NCBI GenBank assembly: GCA_001931875.2
Contig: MSJH02000620.1
Location: 1-14,663, forward strand
Source: Byssochlamys sp. IMV 00236
Taxonomy: Eukaryota > Ascomycota > Eurotiomycetes > Eurotiales > Thermoascaceae
Direction of reading: 5' to 3'
DNA length: 14,663 nt
Notes under the pieces: model-generated
What the model saw: the letters and a program-made list of their open reading frames with translations, nothing else
The model's database searches: none
What the model was told of the DNA's origin: nothing
In this document: piece by piece, positions 1 through 9,600 of the stretch
Layout of the letters: each line of letters begins with the position of its first letter
How positions within the stretch are numbered: the stretch's first letter is position 1
Program-made: the position numbers and the translations under genes

Positions 1-864
1 TCCAGTTTGTACTTGCTCATGCATACTTATCCAAAGAGGATGTCTAGTTCTTGTCTGCTGTTGGATCCCCACTGCACCAAAATTCAGTGTATTGACGACT
101 TGCAAGTGACTAAAAGAAAAAAGAGCCTTGTAGCCAGCATCATCGCTGCTTGCATTTCTGATCGGCGCCGGTAATATGACTGGTGAGGCATCTCTCTGAA
201 ATTCACTTGGTATAAGTGTATTTGTTTCCAAAAGAGCACCGCCAGACATTGCAAATGTTGTCATTGTCAGCTGAACAACAAGGGAGAAGATACAAGCAAA
301 ATCGGAATATTTGCAGACTGCAGAGCTAAGCTTTTCCATAATAGTGGATCTTAACTCTACAGGGAGATCTTTCCGTATGACTTGACCAAGTGGCAGTACA
401 ATTGATTTTACTTGGTGCTCCGTTGATTGAGTACTTATTTCATCTTTCTCTGATTCTGCTCCTTCATCAAGCCTCTCCTTTACCGCAGAAAACAAGCTGT
501 CAAAGTTTTCCTGTAAGTAACTCTTGTACAGCGAGAGAGCATTGACTTTTAGACGTTTGGCAGTATTGCTGGTCCAGTAAGGACCATGCTGCGAATCAAG
601 TGCTTCAAAAGCACCTGGAGGTACCCTTTTACGTTCTTCTTCTGTATTCCTTAAGCTAGCACCATCGCTTTTGAGATGTTGGTTTAAATGCGTTTCGATA
701 ATGGAAGTTAGCCTTGATCTGAAAGCCTCAGTAAGTAGCAGACGGAAATCACTTTCATTAGGTCTAAGAGTAGCAGTAGATAGTGCCCTTCTCTTGCTTC
801 TGGGCACAGGGAGATTATACTCCACACCTTCGATATGATCTTCTACTCTTTTTCTTTTGCTCAT
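1..864 (-). CDS. Unrecognised nuclear-type protein, 5' part only (partial)
   Basis: An open reading frame runs from an ATG at 862-864 to the left edge of the window with no stop, giving at least 288 codons with no intron needed. I do not recognise the family. The N terminus is rich in basic clusters that look like nuclear localisation signals (residues 2-7 SKRKRV, and a PRSKRRAL stretch near residue 21). The rest is mixed helical and acidic sequence with no visible catalytic motif, signal peptide or clear membrane helix. A TATA-like box lies about 50 nt upstream of the ATG on the same strand. The gene lies 450 bp downstream of, and in the same direction as, a broken tyrosine-recombinase gene. 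It could therefore be an accessory or cargo gene of that element, but it could also be an independent host gene. It is certain that the frame is open. The function is unknown. Confidence 0.6.
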   Translation of the reverse strand, partial: MSKRKRVEDHIEGVEYNLPVPRSKRRALSTATLRPNESDFRLLLTEAFRSRLTSIIETHLNQHLKSDGASLRNTEEERKRVPPGAFEALDSQHGPYWTSNTAKRLKVNALSLYKSYLQENFDSLFSAVKERLDEGAESEKDEISTQSTEHQVKSIVLPLGQVIRKDLPVELRSTIMEKLSSAVCKYSDFACIFSLVVQLTMTTFAMSGGALLETNTLIPSEFQRDASPVILPAPIRNASSDDAGYKALFSFSHLQVVNTLNFGAVGIQQQTRTRHPLWISMHEQVQTG

Positions 865-911
865 TAAGTTGAAAGTGAAGAAGAAAAAATAAAATGGACA
901 CCATCTTTTTT

Positions 912-920
912 ATTTTTATA
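912..920 (-). promoter_or_regulatory. TATA-like box for the partial gene at 864
   Basis: On the minus strand the sequence reads TATAAAAAT, about 50 nt upstream of the ATG at 864. The position and sequence suit a fungal TATA element. The 450-bp gap between this gene and the recombinase stop at 1315 holds no other coding signal that I can see. Confidence 0.4.
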
Positions 921-1314
921 TGTTTTGACGCTTGAGAGACCTTTGATAGGTCAACATTTAATTCATTAAAAGTGAATTATTGATCTCATTATTACGACTC
1001 TGATGGTTTATTTGTCGTAACTAACTAGTACAAATGCTCTAAAAAGGAGAATACGGTCAGCGGGTGACAGTGTTGCCTGAAATATATGACCAGAGCAAAG
1101 CAAACACGTATCTATTCATACTCTTCCAACGATTTTTTTAGATCAATTCTTTCATTTTCTAGAACGTCTGTAGTGTCTTAAAGGAGATGCTGTGATTACT
1201 GGATATCTTCTGGATTTCGCTGTGAATTACATTTCTTCAGCAGAAGAAACGCAACTCTTTCCTGTCCTTTCGCCAGGCTATCTCAAACTGTGCTTCTAAA
1301 GATTGTATCAAAGG

Positions 1315-3257
1315 CTACTCAGGGAACCCTACGCTGTACTCTCTCCAGACATCCGTAACAGTTAATATATCCTTGTTGAGCTGATATGTTGGTACGGCGG
1401 AGGTCGAGTTAGGTGGAGTAGCAGAGGCACTTGAAGGTTGAGCTCCAGGAAAAATTTGTGTCAAAGACGTTGTCGGCATAAAGGGAGGTCTATTTGGATT
1501 GAAGAAAGTGCTTCCTAAAGCAAGGAAATCTGAAATGCTTTGGTTCAACTGCTGCATTTGGGGCGCGTTTGAAGTTTGCATGGCAAGCGTGGTAGAAGTA
1601 ATTGAACTGAATCTAGAATGTAGGCTTGATACCAATTCTGGAATTGCCATAGTAACCCTTTGGCTCGGAGTGAATGCTGCATCACCTTCTTGTAACGATG
1701 CAAGTAGTTCATCTTCAAATGCTTTGTAAAGACTGTTAGTAAACAGTTCGCACGTCCAAAGGTAATAGTTAGGGTACTTCTTTTTCAGAATAACAGAGTC
1801 CTGCATAATTATAAATGTTTGGTTAGATTGTTGACTATTTTGTTGCAAAGTATTCGATTTACCTGAAGAAACACCACTCTCAGTTGGACGAGTAAACCCA
1901 AGAAGCTTGGCCCAGCAATATCTTCTTGTACTCCATCATTGTTGTCAAACTTCTCCTTCCAGAATTCAATGTCAGGGAATACCAATACTTGCAAATCTTT
2001 GGGAGGAATGGCAACAGCACGGGACAAAAAATAGCTCCCTTGATGAGGAGGAAATCCAGCCAAACTCTTCATTGCTTTCACCGGTAGGCCAGAAATGTAG
2101 CAGCCTACCATACGATCTGTGCCCCACCTACGGACCATCTTTTGCTGGTCGCTTGAAACATTCTCTTGAGCAATCATGTTCAGTGCACTCTTGCGGTTGG
2201 CATGAGTGATCTTGGAAGTATGAATACCAACACTTTTAAAAGCACCAACATAGATTTTATGCTGAGCTCTGTAAGTAATTGGCGTAAATCTATCATCTCC
2301 CTTGAAAACCACAGTTTCGTACCAATTTTCACAGCGAGTGAAGTCAGGGAAAGGCTCGTTCTCGAAATGAAATCTTGAAAAAAGGTTCATCGCCAGAGCA
2401 CCGACAGAGCATACTTCAACATCATGGTGTCGAACAGACGAGCCATATTCAATCTTGCCATGTTGATTGGTTTTTCCAAAAGTGATAGTTGCAACCAAAG
2501 CAATGCATTCCGATACTCCTTGATTTTCTATTACAAGTGAGAACAGATCAGCAAACTGCATCCCAAGCGCTGTTTGGCTACGACAAAGCATGGCATGACT
2601 GATCAAAAAACAGAGTCTGTTTCTGGAGCCAAGATGAACATTCTTCTCAGTCAAGAAATAGCTACTAACTTTTTCCAACTCTTGTTTGGTGTAGCCGTCA
2701 TTCAATGTATTTTTTCTCGATCTTCAAAGTTTTGCCTCTTACTCTTGACCTTTTCTTTTTCGAGAGTATCCAGAAAAGTCCTAACGACAGGTCCTCTTGT
2801 TGGGCCATGGAGTTTAAGCCAAGTGCCTTTTGCTTGCTGTATATGTCTGCAATAGCTTTGACATAGGCGAGGACTGACTGTCTGCCTAGAGCAATAGGGG
2901 TACCATCTGGATTTCTTCTAAGCTTTCGGCCTCGCTTCATGACATATTCTGCAAGGAAATAGCTAAGCTTTTGGTCAGTGACGATCTCTCCATCACCGAA
3001 TCTTTGTTCAAGGCACCATTTCTATGTTTAAACAATATAGTTAGATTTTCAAACCTTTTCTTTATTATTATTTTCTAGAATTACCTTCCACTCTTCTTGC
3101 TTGGCTAAATATGCCTTAATAGTGTTCACACAGGTCGATAAGTTATATTTTGAGCAATGATCATTTGGTTACTATAGTACATAGCTGAATTGTTGTCAAT
3201 CATGCGCTGAACACCTTCATCATTGACAGTAAGACGATTGTCCATTTGGTTATTCAT
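1315..3257 (-). pseudogene. Crypton/Ndc10-like tyrosine recombinase, three frame breaks
   Basis: Spliced length would be about 600 residues. ATG is at 3255-3257 and TAG at 1315-1317. Coding introns are at 3022-3084 (63 nt) and 1801-1862 (62 nt), both GT-AG and both joining conserved-looking segments (EWK|KWC and VFLQ|DSVIL). The catalytic region lies in the 1863-2705 frame: Arg in MLCRSQ (about 2580), Lys in FGKTN (about 2472), THANR as the HxxR box (about 2194-2204), RRWG with Trp in place of the second His, and a candidate nucleophile Tyr in GCYISGLP (about 2098). This layout fits Crypton recombinases and the Ndc10-like family. The reading frame changes near 3140, near 2810 and near 2705. 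Each break is explained by one missing base, so no full-length protein can be made as the sequence stands. Sequencing error is an alternative, but the other genes of the window are clean. Confidence 0.75.
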
Positions 3258-3263
3258 GTTAAA

Positions 3264-3329
3264 CTAGAGTATCAATACATTATTTAGAAATACTAAAAAG
3301 AGAAAATATAGCATAAGGATAGAACTTAC
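3264..3329 (-). other. Predicted 5'UTR intron of the recombinase gene
   Basis: On the minus strand GTAAGT starts at 3329 and an acceptor TACTCTAG ends at 3264, seven bases before the ATG at 3257. The 66-nt size matches the coding introns of the same gene. The untranslated leader exon would run from about 3330 to about 3355. Confidence 0.45.
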
Positions 3330-3382
3330 AGTAGCTTCAAAGAGATTTGATATTGAACTAAAAGTAAAAAGTGTACCTCTCT

Positions 3383-3390
3383 CTTTTATA
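3383..3390 (-). promoter_or_regulatory. TATA box of the recombinase gene
   Basis: The minus strand reads TATAAAAG here, a near-consensus TATA box. Transcription would begin about 30 nt downstream (about 3355), giving a short leader exon before the predicted 5'UTR intron. The promoter looks intact although the coding sequence is broken. Confidence 0.5.
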
Positions 3391-5065
3391 GCTTTTTCCA
3401 AGCTTTGGTGCCTTGATTTTGTTAACTACTATATTAAGAATATAAGCCGGATCTTGGCATAAAAACATCATCTTATTGGATAAGCTATCTTTTCAATGCT
3501 ATGAGTTACAGATGAGTTTTTGTAGGTTATTACTACGGTAATTTTTAAGGTATTTTTTTCTTTAAACCTCACAGACTAAAAAATACTTTTTCAAAAAGGA
3601 AATCTGCCAAGGATTTTTGAGTTCCTACAGGTATTTTTTTGAGTCAGAGTTGAGTCTGAAGGTTCATATACAGTCTGATAGCCAAAACGTCAGATGCGTT
3701 GTTAGAAATATTCACAGGAATATGCGAAATTTAATTGGTGGAAATCCTTACTTTGCATATGTATCAGCAATCAAAGGTAAATAGGACTAAGGCATAGTCA
3801 TATCTGAGTGATTTCCTTCCTAGATTATGGCTCGAATAGTGTAAATGAGCAATGGCTCTGTTAAAAATAAGATAATCTAGTCTGTACCCAAGGTTTGAGC
3901 TATAATTTGGTTAAAAGTTATAGATTTCATAAAATAACGCTTTGTTCATCATATACGGGTTGACTTGTAGTCTTCTCTTTTAAATTTGCGAAAGCTCTTA
4001 GCCACAGTACTCCTACTCATGTTTCCGTGTTCTTTCAACAGTATCCAAGCCAAAAACTAATCATCAAAACCTAGTCTGTTATGTAGAAGCATGTTGATGT
4101 TTGTGGAATATAAAATGTATTTCTATTGGAAACACAACACTTATGACAAAGTATAATGTAATGCCTTCTCCATGGTTTGTTTTCTCTACAGTGTGAATTT
4201 GAAAAAGGTAATTTGGTTTGAGAAGCATATAGAAACCATGGAAAAGGTCCGATGATCATTCTATGAATAAGCTCGTCTACTGATTGCTACTGAAATAAGT
4301 ACCGTGGCAGTGTTCTAGCTTTTCCTTTATGAGTCAAATGAAAGAAACCGGATAAACTACGACCTAAGACCAACTGTGTACGTTTCTTTCCTTAATAGAT
4401 TTTAATTTATCCGCAATTTTCTGAGCTACGCATGCTTAGGAAAACGTCAGAATGATCAACACATCTATTACAGCATAACATAGACATGCTTCAACAAATA
4501 CAAATTTATTACAAAATATGCTAGGAGGGAAATATTATTGTTTGAACATCCTAAGCTTGGCTATCTTCACTTGTTCTGGTAAATGGATTGTTATTCCAGT
4601 GACCCTTTCGCCGACAATGACTCAAAATGAAATCCGGGCTGCCTCGTAAAATGAAGAATAGTGTGGCTGTGTAATCATCAAGGATACTCTTTTGTTCCAA
4701 TGCTGTACAAATCAAGTCCGCCATCCCTTAGGTTGCACACAATCTATTGTAATGAAGTGATGCACACTATCAAATCATTGAATAGTATGTAAAGAGTGCG
4801 TGTTGATGATTTCAAATACACATATTAACAATTTTACAATAAATAGACATATTCGATATTCTTACATCTCACTTTTGGGAGTCACCACCTGCTTTATCGG
4901 ATTTGACTATAAGATAGTAAATGTTACTTTATGTTTATGCTAATGGAATCGACATATAAATTTACGAGATCATAGGGTAAAGATAGAAAACACGCACTAC
5001 TCAATGAATAGGTACAGTTGTAGCACTTACCATATAATACTTAATCGTACGACATTGTTCCAAGA
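3391..5065. other. AT-rich intergenic DNA without a convincing gene
   Basis: No ORF of useful length, recognisable domain, RNA gene or clear repeat was seen on either strand. The 62-codon minus frame at 4071-4259 has no family-like features. A minus-strand 57-residue ORF (4551-4724) is listed separately as a weak candidate. Short splice-like signals at 4861-5039 on the minus strand could not be assembled into a consistent gene. Confidence 0.5.
4551..4724 (-). CDS. Candidate 57-aa small protein (weak)
   Basis: ATG at 4722-4724 and TAG at 4551-4553 enclose a 57-residue frame beginning MADLICTALEQ, with a hydrophobic stretch (TATLFFIL) and a basic Cys/His patch (HCRRKGH). A possible acceptor (TTACAATAG) lies just upstream, so this might be the last exon of a longer transcript. 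An overlapping frame in the same piece (IVCNLRDGGLDLYSIG, ending at a TGA) looks about as good, which weakens both. No family is recognised. Confidence 0.18.
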   Translation of the reverse strand: MADLICTALEQKSILDDYTATLFFILRGSPDFILSHCRRKGHWNNNPFTRTSEDSQA

Positions 5066-5303
5066 ATGAGACTGACAACAAACCACTTCCAGAGAGCGCC
5101 ATTCTCAATCCTCACAGGTCTAGTAATGATCCTATTTGGATATACAATGATGTCTGTAATAGTAAGCTTTCTTTCTTTCTTCATAATAAAGAAGTTGTAT
5201 AGTGGCCTATCAACGTATATCTGTAATTATTCTTTATTACTATTTGTCTACATCACTAACGTTACTCTTTTAGATTTGGAAGTGTGTCAAGAAACATTCC
5301 TAA
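5066..5303 (+). CDS. Candidate two-exon 41-aa single-pass membrane microprotein
   Basis: Exon 1 (5066-5161) encodes 32 residues: a basic, amphipathic start (MRLTTNHFQRAPF) and then a hydrophobic segment suited to one membrane helix. A good donor (GTAAGC at 5162) and acceptor (CTTTTAG ending at 5273) would join it to a short exon (5274-5303) that adds IWKCVKKHS and a TAA. One helix with basic flanks resembles small mitochondrial or ER membrane proteins, but I cannot name a family. The predicted intron (112 nt) is about twice the usual size in this window. A competing minus-strand start (MALSGSG, from 5121) overlaps its 5' end, so at most one of the two is likely real. Confidence 0.25.
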
Positions 5304-6340
5304 ATTAAATTTGAAATTTAATGGAATTGTTATTGAACTGGTATCGAATGAATTAAAAGTATGAAAACTCGTCATCTTTTGTTGAAGCAATAGAACAAGA
5401 ACTTGCGGCCGAACTGTACAATTATTAACCAACTATATTACCTAAGTGGATGAAAGATCAATGAACTGATGTCGTTGGCTTTATCGGTAAGTATACGCAG
5501 AGTATGCATCGATTTACCAAAAAAGAAGACGACCTAGCCCTTTCCTTAGGATCAACCGGTTTATATCGGAGCCCAGGGACAGCCTATTTGTATCTTCTGT
5601 TGTTACAAGCCTCTTTCTACCAACCGATCCCAACCATTGTTTGTTTGGAAGGTAACATATATATTATTACATTATTTAACAAAATTTTGCATGAAACAAA
5701 GCTATCTGCATGGTGTCATCAATCTTTTGTAAAGCACAATGGCTGAACAACAGATGGAGAAAGAGTTAATCGGCCTGACTCGCATCTCTTTTCTGCCGGA
5801 AGAAGACAAAAAGTTTCACTCCTCCCCTTCCTTTGATTTTCTTCATGCCAAAATCCAATCGCGTTAAGAGAACGCGGGCCGATATTTTGTAGGGAATAAA
5901 AACATCCTCTAAGCCTTTTTCTATTTTTATATTATTGTTATTACATCTATATTGACTTGCGAGAGAAAAGTTTGCAAATAGTCAAAATTTCGCCAGCAAA
6001 CTATGGCCAGTAATGTCTGCAGCATTGACATTGATATTCATGAATATGAGTGCTCCATACTTCCCCACAAATATGAACAATATTGAATCCCAGTTTACTG
6101 CAATTCTCGTGGCACGAATAAACGGCTGTCTACTACGGAAAAACTGATTACTATTGATCCCGGATAAGCATGCAGATAACGTCATATGCCGTATTTGGAC
6201 AATTAAAGAGCATAGCCAGAACGCCTGACCTACGTTGCGTTTGTTAATTCCCTGGGCTAATTATTACAAAAGGGGTAGCGGAAAAAGTAATGCCTAAACG
6301 AAATAACCGTCACCCTTTTCCAGGACCCTAATGATTTATG
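5304..6340. other. Intergenic stretch, no supported gene
   Basis: It contains short open frames only: 80 codons at 5504-5746, 42 codons at 5739-5867 (MAEQQMEKELIGLTR start), and 67 codons on the minus strand at 5982-6185. None has a recognisable motif or a consistent splice partner. The right end leads into the promoter of the P450 gene. Confidence 0.45.
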
Positions 6341-6346
6341 CAACCC

Positions 6347-6354
6347 TATAAATA
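6347..6354 (+). promoter_or_regulatory. TATA box of the P450-reductase gene
   Basis: TATAAATA lies 50 nt before the ATG at 6404, and a pyrimidine-rich stretch (6361-6387) covers the expected transcription start. This supports 6404 as the true start and therefore the presence of the extra N-terminal domain. Confidence 0.55.
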
Positions 6355-6403
6355 ATTGCGTTCCTCCTTTTTTTTTATTCTTTTCTTATAACTCATAATA
6401 ATC

Positions 6404-6640
6404 ATGACAGAAATAACTGTAAGAGCATTACTTTTACATAACAAAGCGGATAAGAATGGAGAAATCGTCGAATATACAGAGGATACAAGTATGCCCATCT
6501 TTCGTTCTTTCATTGCAAAAAGGCTTGGTCTATTCGTTCCATTAAATGAAATCCTCATATACGATCTTAAACAGAAGGAGTTAACTGATATGGAGAGTAT
6601 CAGACAACAGGAAATCATTTACATATCCGTACTCGGTGGC
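6404..6640 (+). other. N-terminal beta-grasp-like (ubiquitin/DCX/KHA-like) domain of the P450 fusion
   Basis: These codons give about 76 residues ahead of the P450 hinge, in the same uninterrupted exon. The pattern is a beta hairpin (ITVRALLLHN, then EIVEYTEDTS), a helix (FRSFIAKRLGL), a strand (EILIYDL), and an ending of the type ELTDMESIRQQEIIYISVLGG. The D-x-x-x-I-R-x-x-x-x-x-Y-I-S type ending is what ubiquitin-like domains of the doublecortin, KHA and KCTD9 N-terminal kinds show before their last strand. The fold is my inference from pattern. BM3 and CYP505 proteins do not normally carry this segment. Confidence 0.5.
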
Positions 6641-9600
6641 ATTAAAGATAAAATCCCTGGTCCAAGAAAGCTCCCTTTTATAGGAAACATTTATGATCTT
6701 TTACCAAACCTGTAAGATAGATTTTTTTGCGAGTACAAAGAATGAAGTATTTACATCTTCTCAATAGCATCGAAGGCTTAAAGGTTCTCTTTGACAATTA
6801 TGGGCCCATCATTGATATTTCTTTGTTTGAGACGCGAATGATTTCCACAAATGATCCGGTGATTGCTGAAGCATTTGCTAAAGAGTCCGAATTTATCACC
6901 AAGATTATCTCAGGAGGCTTACAAGAGATCAAAGAGTTTGCTGGAAGTGGTTTATTTACTTCCAATACGTCTGATCCTGACTGGCAATTGGCTCACAAAC
7001 TTTTAATGCCTGCATTCAGTCCTCGTGCAATTAAAGTAAAGTTACACTTCATTGTTACACCAACTGATCTAATATTTTTTTTTCAGGCTTACCAACGTGA
7101 AATGGCTGTGATAGCACAACAGACGATCAAGGTGTTTGAATCATTCTCTCCAGAAGAGCCCGTAGAGATCCTAAAGTGGACTACTAACCTCACTTTTGAA
7201 ACAATTGGTAAAGTTGGCTTTGGTTATGATTTCCATCTACTTGACAGTCGAGACACACCACAACACCCATTCATCATTGCCATGAACTACTGCTTAAAGC
7301 AAGCTTTTACGCGCTTTAAACAACCTCGGTTTATAAAGAGCCTTCCTCTGGAAATGAACTATCGCTTTGATCGAGAGCTTAATCTGATGCATAGAATTGT
7401 CGATGAGGTTGTCCTAGAAAGAAAGAATAGCCCAGATGCCAAAAACTCGGAAAAGGATTTGCTAGGATTTATGTTGAACGCCCGTGATGAACACAACTTG
7501 GGCTTAAGTGATGAAAACATTAGAGATCAGATCGTTACATTCTTGATCGCTGGTCATGAAACAACATCCGCTACACTTGCATTTACCCTCTATGAGTTTG
7601 CAAGAAATCCTAGTGTTCAACAAAAGGTGCTGCAAGAAATCGCTGATGCTGGTATCACGCACGACAAGATTCCGTCTTCAGAACAAATCAACAAGCTTCG
7701 CTATCTTCGACGATGCATGAAGGAAACGCTGAGACTATACACACCAGTACAGGTCATCAACAAAACCTGTATCAAAGATTGTGTCGTCTCTGGTGGCTAT
7801 CTCATCAAAGGAGGAACGACTGTTAATGTGACCTCTCAGGCAATGCATTGGAATCCAAAGGTATACCCAGAACCCTACAAGTATGATCCCGATCGATGGT
7901 CTCCTGAAGAAGAACAGAAGCGATCTCGTTTCGCTTGGTTGCCTTTCAGCAATGGTCCTCGTGCATGTATAGGTATGGCTTTTGCCATTCAAGAATTTTT
8001 AACTGTGGTTTCTATGCTACTTTCTCGATTTGAATTCAAATACGGTATATTATTTACATGAAAACAAAAAAACGAACTATGTTTCCTCTTCTTACCTTTC
8101 TTTTCATTAGACGGACCACCTATTCAGAGAGATTCAGCTAGCCCTACAGCTCGCCCCCTTAACTTTTTTGTCCATATACATCCTAGAACCAACATGCCAA
8201 AGCCTTCTAACGCGAGTGAGAGCGGAGAGACTATACCAATTCAAAAGACGACAGAGCCAACCATTGACATGACTCGTCCTATATCAGCAAATATTAGACC
8301 ATTACCCCCTATCACCTTTCTCTATGGCACTCAAACTGCTACATCTCAAGATTACGCAGACCAGTTGGCAAAGCAGGCAGCAAACTTTGGATTTTCCGAT
8401 ATAACTGTTTGTACTATGGATAAGTGGAAGGTGCTAAAGGAAGGAAAATACAATGGACCAAAGGATAAACATGGCGATGGGGAGCTCTTGGTTATTTGTA
8501 CAGCTACTTACAAGTAAGTTTGATAAATAATGACATATTACATGAACCTGACAATATTCTTATAGTGGATTACCTCCGGATTCCGCTGAACAATTTGATC
8601 TGTTCCTTAACACCGCCTCTGAAAGAAACAACAAGACAATCTTGGAAGGACTTTTGTATACTGTGTTTGGCTGTGGAAATAAACAGTGGCGAACGTATCA
8701 ACAGTTTCCTATAAAAATTGATAAGGCTCTTGAAGAACTTGGCGCAGAAAGATTCTTCCCTGCTGGTCAAGGTGATGCTGATAAAGACATTGATTCTGAT
8801 TTCCAGGATTGGTAAGTTTTTATCATTAACCAACTTATTTCTTGTTGCTCATTCTATAAAAAGGGCAAAACATTTCTGGATGCACACTTTACAATACTAT
8901 AGTATCAAGCCTAACCCTGAAAGCAATATGGTTCCTTTCACTTCAATGCAAGGCCAATCAGATATCCATGTAGAAATCAAATATGTTGAGGATGTGCCTG
9001 AAACTCAAAGCAGACCTGTATCCGCAAACGCAACCATCCTGACTCGACGAGAGCTGCAATCACCAGATGCAGGTAGAAGCACTTGTCATATTGAAATTGA
9101 CGTATCCAAGCTTCCTCCCGTGGATTCTGAAGCATTGTATAAACCTGGTGATCATTTAGAAATACTGCCTGCAAATAGTCCATCACTCGTCTCTCGTATT
9201 GCAGAAAGCTTTGGCTTCGATTTGGATGCCGTGTTTGAAGTTGTACCAGAGTCTCTCAAGGGTGTTTCTCCTCGCTCGCTAGCAGCAGAAATCCGTGGCC
9301 GATCTTCTGTCAGAGACGCGTTGACCTACTACGCAGACTTGCTCTCACCTCCCTCTCGCAGCTTGCTCTCTGTATTTGAACAAGAGCTGCGCCAAGTAGA
9401 TCCTGACTCTGCTTCTCGATTTTACAAACTGGCTATACTTGGAGACGACAATCGTGATCAATATGGACAGTTCATTATAACATGTCGCACAATAGCCGAC
9501 CTAAGCGATCAGTTCCCGCAAGTTAAAAGGCTCGATTTTGCCGCCTTCTTAGGTACTGTGCATGTAATGCAACCTCGTCGATACTCCATCTCCTCCTCAT

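Larger units (their letters stand above)
1..3390 (-). mobile_element. Decayed Crypton-like (tyrosine recombinase) element, limits unknown
   Basis: Seen: a tyrosine-recombinase pseudogene with its own promoter, followed on the same strand by a gene for a basic, nuclear-type protein. Known: Cryptons are eukaryotic DNA transposons that carry a tyrosine recombinase, often with a GCR1/Ndc10-type DNA-binding region, and lack long terminal inverted repeats. Their ends are therefore hard to see in a single sequence. Inferred: the two minus-strand genes belong to one element. I could not identify terminal repeats or a target-site duplication, the left end lies outside the window, and the right limit is simply the promoter of the recombinase gene. 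Confidence 0.35.

Noticed and set aside
4071..4259. 62-codon minus frame
   Set aside because: Composition is random-looking and no supporting signal is present.
5504..5746. 80-codon plus frame starting MHRFTKKEDDLALS
   Set aside because: No motif, no promoter, no splice partner and a composition that drifts into AT-rich non-coding sequence.
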